A stretch of 64,000 nucleotides of DNA from Oscillospiraceae bacterium (GCA_017829075.1 JAGAJA010000074.1:1-64000); one strand, 5' to 3'. Positions 1 through 8,829 are shown, counted from the first letter of the stretch. A program made the numbers and translations. The notes: generated by a model from the letters alone, not told the origin.

Positions 1-2
1 AT

Positions 3-332
3 CAAAAAGAAGCGGACTATATAGATACAGCAACGGAATCAAAGAGATTGCAAGCGAAATACATGGAAGAAAAAGATCCTACACTTAAATCTAAACTTAA
101 ATCTGAATATAAAGCCGTGAATAGTAAGGCAATCGAACTCAGTAAACATTTCTCTTCACATGAGGATACGTTGATAGAGTACGACTCTGTAATAAATCAG
201 ATGCTCATGGAGTATGAGATGAATTCAAAGGATCGTTCTTCGCAGCATTACAGACAGCTTAAGGCGGCGGCTCTGAGAGCTCATGTTGACCGCATGAAGG
301 CAAAGGCTAAGAGAAATCAGGAGAACAAGTAA
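3..332 (+). CDS. C-terminal fragment of an unrecognised, highly charged protein (5' end outside window)
   Basis: The reading frame is already open at base 3 and runs to a TAA at 330-332, so the window begins inside this gene. A TTG at 48 could start a 94-residue product, but no ribosome binding site precedes it, so a longer upstream gene is more likely. The visible part is hydrophilic, rich in Lys, Glu and Arg, with helix-forming stretches that suggest a coiled coil and a basic tail (KAKAKRNQ). I do not recognise the family. An 11-bp hairpin follows the stop. Confidence 0.6.
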   Translation, partial: QKEADYIDTATESKRLQAKYMEEKDPTLKSKLKSEYKAVNSKAIELSKHFSSHEDTLIEYDSVINQMLMEYEMNSKDRSSQHYRQLKAAALRAHVDRMKAKAKRNQENK

Positions 333-346
333 CAACTTCATCTCCA

Positions 347-375
347 CCTCCGGAACATATTTCCTGTTCCGGAGG
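347..375 (+). terminator. Hairpin after the truncated first gene
   Basis: An 11-bp perfect stem (347-357 with 365-375, 7-base loop) lies 15 bases after the stop codon. The 3' tail is not a good T-run, so this is a terminator-like hairpin rather than a textbook intrinsic terminator. Confidence 0.5.
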
Positions 376-433
376 AATTGTATTCCTTGCTTGGAATTAG
401 ATCAGAATAAAACATCAGCCGTTCCTTATTAGG

Positions 434-530
434 GTGTTGCCGATAAAGCAGTTTCCGACCCGCCGAGCAAATCATCTGTGAATAAGATGAGGGTTCGGCG
501 AGGCGGAACTGCCCCAAGGGGCGCCCTTTG
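434..530. repeat. Two-hairpin intergenic repeat, copy 1
   Basis: About 97 bases that recur at 2943-3044. Arms 449-466 and 495-511 pair to give a long imperfect stem with an inner 6-bp helix (472-477 with 485-490). A second hairpin follows (515-522 with 523-530). The invariant blocks include GATAAAGCAGTTT, GCCGAGCAAATCAT and TCGGCGAG. It lies between two convergent genes. It may be a REP- or MITE-like element or a structured RNA; function unknown. Confidence 0.7.
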
Positions 531-550
531 CAGAAACGGCTGAGTTTTCT

Positions 551-1021
551 TTAATTCCAACCCTTGCAGACGTCTATCCACGAGTTGAAGCCGGAGTATT
601 TCTCAAGCTCCGGGAGGGTAAGTTCAATTGCGCTGTTGCTGCTTCCGGCGGCGGGATATACCGTTTCAAAGCGCTTCAGCGATATGTCCAGGTATACATC
701 AACACCGTCGTTTACTGCAAACGGGCATACGCCGCCGACAGAGTGTCCAACCAGCTGCGTTACCTCGTCCGGGGTGAGCATCTTTGCCTTTGTTCCGAAC
801 TGCGCCTTGTACTTTGGATTGTCTATTTTCGCGTCCCCGGCTGCGACAATAAGCACCGGCTTGTCCGAAACCATGAAGGACAGCGTTTTTGCGATCCTGC
901 ACGGTTCGCAGCCTATCGCCTGTGCCGCCAGCTCCACTGTGGCGCTGGATACGTCAAATTCGGTGATGCGGTTTTCAATTCCAAGCTTTGCGAAATATTC
1001 TCTTACCTTTTCTATTGCCAT
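551..1021 (-). CDS. YbaK/EbsC-family aminoacyl-tRNA deacylase
   Basis: This 156-residue protein belongs to the YbaK/ProX-like editing family, which hydrolyses mischarged aminoacyl-tRNAs such as Cys-tRNA(Pro) or Ala-tRNA(Pro) in trans. Supporting features are the early segment ending CRIAKTLSF, the central VAAGDAKIDNPKY, and the VGGVCPFAV loop typical of the substrate pocket. The start at 1021 is chosen over an upstream in-frame ATG at 1084 because a strong GGAGGG site lies just upstream of 1021 and the promoter -10 lies between the two. It is monocistronic and divergent from the next gene. The exact tRNA substrate cannot be read from sequence. Confidence 0.88.
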   Translation of the reverse strand: MAIEKVREYFAKLGIENRITEFDVSSATVELAAQAIGCEPCRIAKTLSFMVSDKPVLIVAAGDAKIDNPKYKAQFGTKAKMLTPDEVTQLVGHSVGGVCPFAVNDGVDVYLDISLKRFETVYPAAGSSNSAIELTLPELEKYSGFNSWIDVCKGWN

Positions 1022-1055
1022 GATTTTCCCTCCGAAAATATACTTCCAAATATAT

Positions 1056-1084
1056 ATTATATCACATATAAAGGATTTTTTCAA
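1056..1084 (-). promoter_or_regulatory. SigA-type promoter for the YbaK-family gene
   Basis: On the minus strand TTGAAA (1079-1084), a 17-base spacer ending TGTGA, and TATAAT (1056-1061). It lies 35 bases upstream of the chosen ATG. Confidence 0.8.
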
Positions 1085-1102
1085 CAGTTTTTACTCCATT
1101 TG

Positions 1103-1131
1103 TTGACATATTGTCGCAAAAGTGATAGAAT
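1103..1131 (+). promoter_or_regulatory. SigA-type promoter for the 1154 membrane protein
   Basis: TTGACA (1103-1108), 17-base spacer, TAGAAT (1126-1131), followed by a GGGGG ribosome binding site and the ATG at 1154. Confidence 0.85.
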
Positions 1132-1153
1132 ATTATGAAAAGGGGGTTGGATA

Positions 1154-1657
1154 ATGAAAAACACGGCAAGGCTTCGGGTGATCTGTTTCATTGTGATACA
1201 ATTCATGGTGTGTGCCTGTGCATTTCTGTACAGCAGAGAATATGATGATCTGAGAGTAAACGGATTAGGCATTACAGAGGAGAGCATTTATATTGACGGC
1301 TCGGATATGACTCCGCTTTATAACGCGATGTCTGAGGCATATTTCGGTATATTGGGCGGCGTAGTGCTTGCGATATATTTCGGGTATATGGCTATGCTGA
1401 CCGCGGGATTGATAATACCTTTACGGCTTATCGCGGTAAGGAAAAACTCGCTGATAAAGCCTGGAGAGCATAAGGCGGCTCTTGGGGTTATTCTGGGTGG
1501 AATTGTCCTGACGACTGGCGCGTCGGCGCTTTTCATCAGTATTGAATCAGCGCTGCCGACATTGATACTGCTTATTCCGGCGTTGATCATGGAAATGCTG
1601 ATTTACTGGTTGTGTTTGTACCGCAGAGGAAGAATAAAAAATATGAGCTGTCCGTGA
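1154..1657 (+). CDS. Small integral membrane protein of unknown function
   Basis: 167 residues with about four hydrophobic segments: an N-terminal one (about 9-27), two around 65-95, and a C-terminal pair from about 108 to 155. The tail is basic (YRRGRIKN). The start has a GGGGG Shine-Dalgarno. I recognise no domain. The TGA stop lies inside the loop of its own terminator hairpin. It is a single-gene unit, transcribed divergently from the YbaK-type gene. Confidence 0.75.
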   Translation: MKNTARLRVICFIVIQFMVCACAFLYSREYDDLRVNGLGITEESIYIDGSDMTPLYNAMSEAYFGILGGVVLAIYFGYMAMLTAGLIIPLRLIAVRKNSLIKPGEHKAALGVILGGIVLTTGASALFISIESALPTLILLIPALIMEMLIYWLCLYRRGRIKNMSCP

Positions 1658-1676
1658 CGGGCAGCTCTTTTTTTAG
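1645..1676. terminator. Bidirectional intrinsic terminator between convergent genes
   Basis: A 10-bp stem with one G-U pair (1645-1654 with 1658-1667) is followed by seven T on the plus strand and preceded by A-rich sequence that gives a T-rich tail on the minus strand. It can stop both the 1154 gene and the DUF819 gene. Confidence 0.85.
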
Positions 1677-1686
1677 TAGTTACGCG

Positions 1687-2862
1687 CTATCCAAACATAC
1701 TCATAAGCTGCGCCGTCAGCAGACCTCCGCCGGTTCCTACGACATACCCCAGCAGTGCCATTATTATCCCCACTGGAACAAGCGCGCTGCTGTAAGTCCC
1801 GGCTAGCACCGGAGCGGTGGCGGTTCCGCCGATGTTCGCAAGGGAAGCAACTGCGCAGGTGAAGATATCAAGCTTCAGCAGCTTCGCTAGGATCAGCATT
1901 ATCGCCGCGTGGATCGCCAGAATAATAAATCCGGTCAGAAGCCATGCGGGAGCGTTTCCCATTGCGCTCAGATCCGCGCGGGAGGCGATCAGCGCCACCA
2001 CGATATAGAGCAGTACGTTGGAGATCTCCTCAGTGCCTTTGATCCTGCCGAAGGGGGTCATGGCGAGAATTACACCAAGCGCGGTGATCATCAGCACAGT
2101 CCATGTCGCCTTGTCGAAGAACGGAACCAGATCTCCGACAATTGCTCCAAGCTTTGTGCAGACCGCGGAGGCAAGCAGCCCTGCGCCGAGCAGTATCGCT
2201 ATATTTTGCCATGTGAGCGGCTTTGTGTCGGCTTTCGCTTCCTGCTCAAGAGAGGCTCCCACCGCGTCAATAATGTGGGTATCCGCCTTTGTCCAGCGGT
2301 TGAATTTTCCGGAAAAACCGATAGCCCAGAGCAGGAACATTACATACAGCGTTGCGCAAATAGAGTCCATTACCAGCGCGTATGCCATTTCTGATTCGTC
2401 AATATTCAGCGCCGCCTGAACCGCCATCATATTACCGCCGCCGCCCATCCAGCTTCCGCACAGCGCGCCCAGAGATTTCCACGCACCCTCGCCGAGAATG
2501 CCGTGCATTATCGCGTAGGCTGCCACAAATCCCAGCGAAATTGAGGCGGTCGCGGCGAAAAATCCGATCAGCATTTTCGGTCCGAGCCGGAGTATCTTCC
2601 GCAGGTCGCAGCGAAGCAGCATGATGAATAGCATCGCATACAGCAGTGGATTTTTCAGATTTGAGTACGCCTCTGCGGTTGCGCCCAGATCCCATACTCT
2701 CAGCGTACACAGCGTCATAAGCCAAAGATAGATAAGAACTATTGGCGGCGCAAAGCTGAAGAATTTCTGAGCGGCTTTACCGCGGAAAATGTTAGGCAGG
2801 TTGATCAGCACAGCCGCGACAAAAACCAGCGCGGCTATGTATGTGAATCCGTCAGTTATCAT
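1687..2862 (-). CDS. DUF819 (YjcL-like) polytopic membrane protein
   Basis: 391 residues, almost entirely hydrophobic helices, matching the DUF819 family of presumed transporters. Typical features are the Gly-rich loop SWMGGGGNMMAVQ near residue 140, and a second symmetric Gly-rich loop ANIGGTATAPVLAG near residue 345. Paired re-entrant-like loops of this kind suggest an inverted-repeat transporter fold. The substrate is unknown. The start at 2862 has a GGGGTG site 6 bases upstream and is preferred to an ATG 60 bases further upstream. The hairpin repeat copy 2 lies immediately upstream. Confidence 0.82.
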   Translation of the reverse strand: MITDGFTYIAALVFVAAVLINLPNIFRGKAAQKFFSFAPPIVLIYLWLMTLCTLRVWDLGATAEAYSNLKNPLLYAMLFIMLLRCDLRKILRLGPKMLIGFFAATASISLGFVAAYAIMHGILGEGAWKSLGALCGSWMGGGGNMMAVQAALNIDESEMAYALVMDSICATLYVMFLLWAIGFSGKFNRWTKADTHIIDAVGASLEQEAKADTKPLTWQNIAILLGAGLLASAVCTKLGAIVGDLVPFFDKATWTVLMITALGVILAMTPFGRIKGTEEISNVLLYIVVALIASRADLSAMGNAPAWLLTGFIILAIHAAIMLILAKLLKLDIFTCAVASLANIGGTATAPVLAGTYSSALVPVGIIMALLGYVVGTGGGLLTAQLMSMFG

Positions 2863-2942
2863 GATTTCACCCCATACAGCTATTTTCTGATTATTCTGCC
2901 CGTATTTCTGAGGAAAATACATAAAAAATCCCGCCGTTTATG

Positions 2943-3044
2943 GCGCTACCGATAAAGCAGTTTTTGCCCCGCCGAGCAAATCATTTGTTGCATAGATGAA
3001 GTGTCGGCGAGACGAAACTGCCCAAGGCGGCTACGCCTTTGGGT
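2943..3044. repeat. Two-hairpin intergenic repeat, copy 2
   Basis: Same orientation and same architecture as the copy at 434-530. A long stem is formed by the segment starting CAGTTT (2958-2975) with 3004-3020. A second hairpin (3021-3029 with 3035-3043) differs in sequence from copy 1 but keeps pairing. It sits between two minus-strand genes. Confidence 0.7.
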
Positions 3045-3058
3045 AGGACTTTGAAAAA

Positions 3059-3943
3059 TTATTTTTTCTTGACCGGGTGAAGCTCAATATAGCCTCTTTC
3101 ACCGCGGGGTTCAAGCTGAATTTTCGGGTTTCCGCTGTCCCACTGCCAGCCGGACAGTTCCGGAGAGTAACGGCTCACCGCTGTTTCCAACGCTGATATC
3201 GCTTCGCAGTAGTCCTCCTCACGGAACGGCTCTCCCTGAAACATAATGTAATCGCACTCCGGCAGGTCGATCACATCAAAGCCCTCCGGAACTGCTCCGC
3301 TGAAATCCGCCGGGACTTCGACTCCCTGAACATAAACCGATGTACCGGGTTTTACAAGGTTTTTCGGCAACCACATACATACCGGCTCGCCGCACAAAGA
3401 GTCCATGCTGGTGAGCAGTCCCCATACGTCGCAGCCTACCTCCTCGCAGTAGGCAAAATAGTCCTCTGCTTTCACACCGCGTTTGATGACAGCCTTGCGC
3501 GCGGGCTTTACAATGTGCTGAATAAAAATGCTCTGTACGTTTTCCATAGTCATATCTTCCTTTCGCAGCTCTCTGAATTTTACTCCGTAGGGAATGAAAA
3601 GCGTGACCGGAACAGGCTCTCTGGCGTAGTCTCCGGGATTTACACCGAACTCCCGCAAAAAAGCCCGCTGGTAGCCGTCAACGCTGCCGAAGCCGGCTTC
3701 AAAAGCGATATCCGCGATACGGCAATTGTCGTTTTTCAGCTTCATCGCCGATTTTGACAGCCGCAGCCGGCGGATATAGTCCGCAGTGGTAATACCGGTA
3801 AGCTCCTTGAATATCCGATAGGAATACCACGGTGAATATAACGCTGCAGTCGCCAGATCTGCCATAGTTATTTCATCGGAAATGTGAGCTTCGATATAGT
3901 CCTGCATTCGCTGGACAGCCAGAATTTGTTCGTTCACTTTCAT
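3059..3943 (-). CDS. AraC-family regulator with GyrI-like effector-binding domain
   Basis: About 294 residues. The N-terminal 100 residues are two AraC helix-turn-helix units (ITMADLATAALYSPWYSYRIF and IADIAFEAGFGSVDGYQRAF, with the conserved GF.S...F.R.F pattern). The C-terminal part, about 120-290, resembles the GyrI/Bacterial_TF effector domain that binds small molecules, as in Rob or BltR-type regulators. A TTG at 3967 is excluded because a TATAAT -10 box overlaps it. Either the ATG at 3943 or a GTG at 3937 is the start; the AGGGTG site is better spaced for 3937. Target genes are unknown. Confidence 0.85.
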   Translation of the reverse strand: MKVNEQILAVQRMQDYIEAHISDEITMADLATAALYSPWYSYRIFKELTGITTADYIRRLRLSKSAMKLKNDNCRIADIAFEAGFGSVDGYQRAFLREFGVNPGDYAREPVPVTLFIPYGVKFRELRKEDMTMENVQSIFIQHIVKPARKAVIKRGVKAEDYFAYCEEVGCDVWGLLTSMDSLCGEPVCMWLPKNLVKPGTSVYVQGVEVPADFSGAVPEGFDVIDLPECDYIMFQGEPFREEDYCEAISALETAVSRYSPELSGWQWDSGNPKIQLEPRGERGYIELHPVKKK

Positions 3944-3955
3944 CACCCTGAGTAG

Positions 3956-3984
3956 ATTATACTGCAAATAGGGAATATTTTCTC
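3956..3984 (-). promoter_or_regulatory. Possible promoter of the AraC-type regulator
   Basis: Minus-strand TATAAT (3956-3961) with a weak GAGAAA at -35 and a 17-base spacer. It would give a leader of only a few bases, which fixes the gene start downstream of 3950. Confidence 0.45.
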
Positions 3985-4010
3985 GACTATTTTTGCTGTA
4001 TCTGCTTTGG

Positions 4011-4794
4011 CTATATTAAGTTCCTGATTTTCTGATATGTTTCCTCCCAGTTTTGCTGAGGGTTGGTAAGGACAACGCTTCTTACCGGGAGCTGCGGCAG
4101 AAATTCCAGCTCACGCCGCTGACGCTCTTCCAGAGCGCTGATGTATCCCTCAAACCCTGAAAGTCCATGAGCCTTTCCATAGTTTCCATTGCAGTGATAA
4201 TACACCACTGCGTTGAGCCATTCCTCGCCGCGCTCTGCCAGCGCTCCCTTAATGCTGCGGCTTATCTCGGTGTTTTCCAGATAAACGACAGTCGGGTTCA
4301 TAGGCTTAATGATCTCGCATATCTGGCGGATATATTCAAAGGATAATTCTTTATCGAAATTGAACCGCATCATAGTTTCGCACATAGGATTTTGCAGAAG
4401 AACGCAGTTGAACACATAAATGCTGTCCTTGTCTGCATTTTGTACGAAGCTGCGCCATTTGTCCAGCATCACCCTCCGCTCGTTATCCCAGTCAAGGCAG
4501 TCGTAAATTTTATATCTGAATGCCTTGTCGAACAGCGCTCCGTCCAGCTTGTTCAGTTCGACCACAATTCCTTTATCCTGCTTCTGTGAGAGCGCGTTTA
4601 GTTTCTCACGTTCCTCCGGGGTGAATTCTGTCGCGATATCGGGAATAAATGCACTGAATTCGTAGTCTGCCGGGTGATTTCCGCAGCCCTCGTCAAAGAG
4701 AAGTCCATTTGTGATCCCGGCAATAATTTTTGAAGCGGAGTTTTCCCTGAACAGGGAAGCCCCTCCACTATATAAAGTCTGCTATTAATATCAT
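4011..4794 (-). pseudogene. Frameshifted P-loop NTPase/kinase-like gene
   Basis: A Walker A motif IVEGLPCSGKT is encoded on the minus strand at 4739-4771. The rest of the protein (from FDEGCGNHPADYEF at about 4698 to the stop at 4011) is in a different frame. An ATG at 4794 with an excellent AGGAGGG site opens a third frame that stops after eight codons. At least one and probably two indels therefore break the gene. The intact C-terminal 184 residues could be made from a GTG at 4565. The motif order resembles small P-loop kinase-like proteins of Clostridia. Substrate unknown. A sequencing error is the alternative to true decay. Confidence 0.7.
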
Positions 4795-4850
4795 GTCCCT
4801 CCTGTCAGGTAAGTCGATATATCCGGCAGACAAGCCGAATAAGAATAATA

Positions 4851-4882
4851 CATATCCCCCGCCGGATTCGACAGGGGATATG
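4851..4882 (-). terminator. Intrinsic terminator of the CotH-like gene
   Basis: On the minus strand a 9-bp stem CATATCCCC/GGGGATATG with a GC-rich loop is followed by a T-rich stretch. It lies directly after the stop at 4891. Confidence 0.7.
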
Positions 4883-4890
4883 CTTTGTTA

Positions 4891-6324
4891 TCAGAGATTT
4901 TCGTCGATCCAATTTTTCCGGGTGGTGATGAATTGCCGCAGATACATTATCTGTTCGAGATAGGTGTTGTAATTCTGCATTGTCAAGGGCTGAAAACCGT
5001 TGGCAAGACCCAGAGTGTTCCAGATCTCAAAATTCTGCTCTGCGGAGGGCTTTACCTTAGGTTTGTAGCTGTCAATGGCGTCAAGAGCTGCCTGAGTCAT
5101 GGTGCCCTTTATCTCGTCCCACCGTTCCCGTGCTTTGCTGCGGAACTTTTCGTCCGTCATGAGGTAGTTGAACCATGTGACTCCGATATAACTGCTGCTG
5201 TCCATATTTCCGATGGTTGCCCAGTCGTTGTATTTCGGATTGTCCATATACATATTTCCGAAAGCAAGGTCAAAGTCCCAGACAGGTCCCATCTCCAGCT
5301 TTCCGAGCTTCGGCTTTGTTATGTAGCAGCTTCGGCGGAAGCAGGAATCGAGATTGTAGGTCAGTTCATGTACTAAAAACCAGTCGATGAAGCTGTCCAC
5401 ATTGATGTATCTTTCGTAATCGGTCAGCGTTGTTATTGCGTTGTCCGCCTTGCACATATAGTCGTATATGAAGTCGAAATGCTCCTGCGTCCAGTTGTAT
5501 TCGGCGTTGGGGTCTTCCTCTGTATCCGGGCTTTTTATAAGTATATTCACTCCGCAGCCGGACGGCAGGTCGAAGTAATTCCAGCCCTCCTTGTCAACTT
5601 TGGGGTCAGCGCCGCCGATCTCCAGAAGATATCCGGTTTCAACATTTGCAAGGCTGTCATCTATCGCGAGTCGCGAGCTTTTGACCTCAAGCTGTTCGCC
5701 GAGGGTGTATACGCCCTGATAGATACCATTCATGTAAACGTCAACCGGGATAGCGTGCGGAACGAAACGGAAGGTTCCCATAGAACGAGCCATTTCAAAT
5801 GCAGCAGTATTGCGAAGAAGTGATTCGTCCGCGTAATTTGCCAGCAGCACCCACTTTTTCGCCTCGGACATACCGAGCAGAGAGGATTTCTCCTCCAGCT
5901 TGATCTTGTAGGGCTTTTTTGCCCATTCCCATGTGGAATGACCGCGCCCCCTGATCTCACCTGCAAGCGGCTCGGTGCTGGAATATTCTCCGCCGGTCAT
6001 TCCGGCATCTATCTGGATCGTGCAGGGGACATATTCGTCCTTTGAAATAGCGTCCGGATCTTCAGTTGTAAGGAAAACCGACGGGATCAGTTTGTCTGTC
6101 TGCTGTCCGAATGAACCAGTGATATCCCTGAGTTTCTCGCCGCAGTTTCCCGAACCGGAGGGACTGTACGACGCAGGGACATAGCTGTCGGAAATAGGGA
6201 TAATTCTGCCGTTTCCGTCAGTTGGCAGGCTGTCCTCAAAGCTGCTTCCGGATACATCGCCGGAACAGCCGGTACATAAAATCAGCGCCGCAAGTGCAGC
6301 CGCAAAAAAAGCTTTTTTCTTCAC
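4891..6324 (-). CDS. CotH-like protein kinase, secreted lipoprotein
   Basis: 477 residues with a lipoprotein signal (basic start, hydrophobic stretch, Cys20 in LCTGC). CotH-family hallmarks follow: EIRGRGHSTW, KKPYKIKLEEK, the WVLLANYADESLLRNTAAFE block, and the metal-binding GPVWDFDLAFGN near residue 355. In Bacillus CotH phosphorylates spore coat proteins, and many anaerobes carry surface-anchored homologues without a defined target. The GTG start at 6324 has a GGAGGTG site. It is monocistronic with its own promoter and terminator. A spore role is not implied by sequence alone. Confidence 0.87.
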   Translation of the reverse strand: MKKKAFFAAALAALILCTGCSGDVSGSSFEDSLPTDGNGRIIPISDSYVPASYSPSGSGNCGEKLRDITGSFGQQTDKLIPSVFLTTEDPDAISKDEYVPCTIQIDAGMTGGEYSSTEPLAGEIRGRGHSTWEWAKKPYKIKLEEKSSLLGMSEAKKWVLLANYADESLLRNTAAFEMARSMGTFRFVPHAIPVDVYMNGIYQGVYTLGEQLEVKSSRLAIDDSLANVETGYLLEIGGADPKVDKEGWNYFDLPSGCGVNILIKSPDTEEDPNAEYNWTQEHFDFIYDYMCKADNAITTLTDYERYINVDSFIDWFLVHELTYNLDSCFRRSCYITKPKLGKLEMGPVWDFDLAFGNMYMDNPKYNDWATIGNMDSSSYIGVTWFNYLMTDEKFRSKARERWDEIKGTMTQAALDAIDSYKPKVKPSAEQNFEIWNTLGLANGFQPLTMQNYNTYLEQIMYLRQFITTRKNWIDENL

Positions 6325-6360
6325 AAAGCACCTCCAGCAGGAATTAAATCTTATGATTTA

Positions 6361-6389
6361 ATTATATACTATTCTCTAATATATGTCAA
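6361..6389 (-). promoter_or_regulatory. Consensus promoter of the CotH-like gene
   Basis: Minus-strand TTGACA (6384-6389), 17-base spacer, TATAAT (6361-6366): a perfect SigA consensus, about 37 bases before the GTG start. Confidence 0.9.
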
Positions 6390-6488
6390 CAAGTATTGCC
6401 ACATTTGTGCAATCGGTACATTTTTGCTCCTTTGTTCTGTGAATTATTTTCCCGTGTCTGTGTATACGTTTTCTTGAAAATACAATAA

Positions 6489-6516
6489 ATAAAACCGGGT
6501 GCTTATCCCGGTTTTA
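6489..6516 (-). terminator. Intrinsic terminator of the aspS-sigma-membrane protein run
   Basis: Stem AAAACCGGG with CCCGGTTTT around a TGCTTAT loop. It is A/T flanked on both sides and lies just beyond the minus-strand stop at 6520. Confidence 0.75.
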
Positions 6517-6519
6517 TAC

Positions 6520-8808
6520 TTATTTGTAGATCCTCTGCCCGCATATAAGCGTAAGCCCGTCGTCGGTGCAGACTGCTGCGGTGAAGCCGTAAGGATCATC
6601 GTACAATGTCTTGACGCTGCGGGATTTTCCAAGCACCGCGAATTCGTCCACCACTGAAACTCCGTCGAACCAGCGGTAAGCCGCTCCGCACAGTTCAGTG
6701 CCGTTCACTGCTGCGGTATTTGCTCCGCAGAATGCGAAGCTTTGCAATTCCTCTGGGGTCAGGGTTTTCGCGAATGAGTCTGCCTGAACCGCTTTGTTTT
6801 CCTCCAGCCTGTACAGAGTGAGGGTTATTCCTGAGGCAGTCTTTCCGCTGCACAGGGCATATTCACCGCTGATAACGCCCTCGGCGGCGGTAAGCTCAAG
6901 CGCCGCAGGAGCTGACGGGCTGCTGATGTCGGCTGCCATAATGATTTTCTCGCCGTCACAGACATAGATAACATCGCCGTCTATCCGGAGCGATGTTATA
7001 TTCCCGCCGCAGGCGAATCCACCGAGCAGATTCATTTCGGAATCCCTGAGGTAAACGGTCATGCCGTTTTCTGAATTCTCTGCCGTTGCGATAAGTCCGC
7101 TTCCTGAAGCACAGGAAGTGATCTCCGGGGAAGTTCCGCTTTGCAGCTTTTTATCATTTCCGAGCGAAATCAGAAGTGTGCCGGAGTCTGCTTTCAGGGC
7201 TGCTGAAAAGCTTTCCGCTCCGCTGTAAACCGGATCACCAAGAGCCGCCGTTCTGCCTTTTATTTCGCCGGTATCCGGAGTGTATTCCGTCCAAACCGCG
7301 TAACTGCACCCCTGTGCGGTGCCGCTTACCGCTATTTCAGCCGCAGAAAAGGCATTGCTGCTTTCGCTGTTGCCTGTCCACGGGAGGTAATCCAGAACAT
7401 CGTCAATTGTAAAAGAATGTGTGAATTCCGGCGTATAAACGCTTCCCAGCCGAATAATATCCGCAGTGCAGTAAATGTCTGTCAGTGTTCCGCTCTGCTC
7501 TGAGAGGAATGCCTGACCTTTTTCGTCAATTCCCGCAATGCCGCAGCTATTTTTACCGGAAAACACTGCTGATATGCCGTTTTCCGTCTGCTGTATGCGC
7601 ATAAACTGAGCGCCCTCCGGCGGCTCTATTTCAGCGGTTATCTCGACAGAATCTCCTGAAACGGCATACACCTTTACTATTTCCGGTTCAGCCGCCCAGA
7701 TAGTGCTGCCGCTGCTGTAAACTCCAAGCTGCTCCCCGGAGTCTATCAGAAGATCTCCGAATATCTGCGCGTTTTCCGGCATTTTCTGAACGAATCCACC
7801 GCCGATCCTTTCGGCATTATAGGCTTTCACTATCTCAGAGAATATCTCCGAATTATCCGCAGCAAAATGAACCTCCAGAAGCTCGGTTTCCGGCGCGGTA
7901 AATCCCAGAAGCCCCACACCCACGTTCACAGCGCAGAGCAGAGCAGCTCCGCATACCGCTGCGATAATTCCGCCTTTTCTTCCTCGGGGATCGTCCTCTG
8001 GGGGAGTCTGAGTTTCCTCAGAGGTATCCTCTTCTGCGTCCTCCGCTGCTTCCTTTAGCTGAACGGCGGTGTATATCTCCGGTTCTTCGGTTTCATCGGT
8101 TTCATCGGTTGCATCAGGCAAACTGCGCTTTCCGATCGGTTTTACTCCGGAATACTCCCGGAATTCCTGCTCGGAGCTTTTTTTCTGCCGCGCGGTTTTT
8201 ATGCGCTTTTTTTTCTCCTGTTCATCGGGAAAGTCGGCGTCAAAATCCGCTTTTAATTCTTCGGCGCTTAGTTTTCCGATCGGTTTTACCCCGACATACT
8301 CGTGGAACTCCGGTTCGGATTTTTTCTGCCGGGCGGTTCTGATTTGCTCAGGTTTCTCAGTTGCTTCTGGTTTTTTCGGTTTTTCCGGCTTTTCCGGCTC
8401 AGTCGGCTGCTCCTGTGGCGCTTCCTCCTGAATTTCATCGAGGTCAATGCGCATGGTTATGGTATGCTCCCAAAGCTGACGGGCAGTGTAGAGCATTCTG
8501 GTGTAATCTTTCGGAGTAAGTCCGGAATCGTGCAGCGTTTTGATCAGCGACTGCAAATTCATATCCGGGTGCTGTTCAATTTTGCTGATTGCTTCCTCCG
8601 GAGCGCCGCAGCCCTTCAGCAGATACAGAAAATCCGCAGAGCCTATGCCCAGCGACCGCAGCCGGTTAAGAAAGGTGAATGCGTCCAGCTCCGGCGGCAG
8701 CTCTTCCTCATCGGAGAGATAAGCCGCAATATTCTGCGGCAGTACGCTTTCGGGAATGACCCGTTCCTGCATCAATTCGCGTATTCTGGATACCGTCACT
8801 GAACTCAC
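6520..8808 (-). CDS. Large single-pass membrane protein, putative sigma-factor partner with extracytoplasmic propeller-like domain
   Basis: 762 residues. The first 275 are cytosolic: a helical region (1-125), a Pro/Glu/Lys linker, and two copies of a 24-25 residue motif (TARQKKS...EF.EY.GVKPIGK at about 156-179 and 203-227). One transmembrane helix spans about 279-303. The outer 460 residues consist of repeated short beta-rich units (GVYSSGSTIWA, GISAVFSGK, VIYVCDGEKIIMAA), resembling beta-propeller-type secreted domains. The gene starts 22 bases after an ECF-like sigma gene. By position and topology it is a candidate anti-sigma or sensor protein, but I see no known anti-sigma zinc motif. Inference only. 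Confidence 0.7.
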   Translation of the reverse strand: MSSVTVSRIRELMQERVIPESVLPQNIAAYLSDEEELPPELDAFTFLNRLRSLGIGSADFLYLLKGCGAPEEAISKIEQHPDMNLQSLIKTLHDSGLTPKDYTRMLYTARQLWEHTITMRIDLDEIQEEAPQEQPTEPEKPEKPKKPEATEKPEQIRTARQKKSEPEFHEYVGVKPIGKLSAEELKADFDADFPDEQEKKKRIKTARQKKSSEQEFREYSGVKPIGKRSLPDATDETDETEEPEIYTAVQLKEAAEDAEEDTSEETQTPPEDDPRGRKGGIIAAVCGAALLCAVNVGVGLLGFTAPETELLEVHFAADNSEIFSEIVKAYNAERIGGGFVQKMPENAQIFGDLLIDSGEQLGVYSSGSTIWAAEPEIVKVYAVSGDSVEITAEIEPPEGAQFMRIQQTENGISAVFSGKNSCGIAGIDEKGQAFLSEQSGTLTDIYCTADIIRLGSVYTPEFTHSFTIDDVLDYLPWTGNSESSNAFSAAEIAVSGTAQGCSYAVWTEYTPDTGEIKGRTAALGDPVYSGAESFSAALKADSGTLLISLGNDKKLQSGTSPEITSCASGSGLIATAENSENGMTVYLRDSEMNLLGGFACGGNITSLRIDGDVIYVCDGEKIIMAADISSPSAPAALELTAAEGVISGEYALCSGKTASGITLTLYRLEENKAVQADSFAKTLTPEELQSFAFCGANTAAVNGTELCGAAYRWFDGVSVVDEFAVLGKSRSVKTLYDDPYGFTAAVCTDDGLTLICGQRIYK

Positions 8809-8829
8809 CCCTTTCTTAATGTGGTAATG

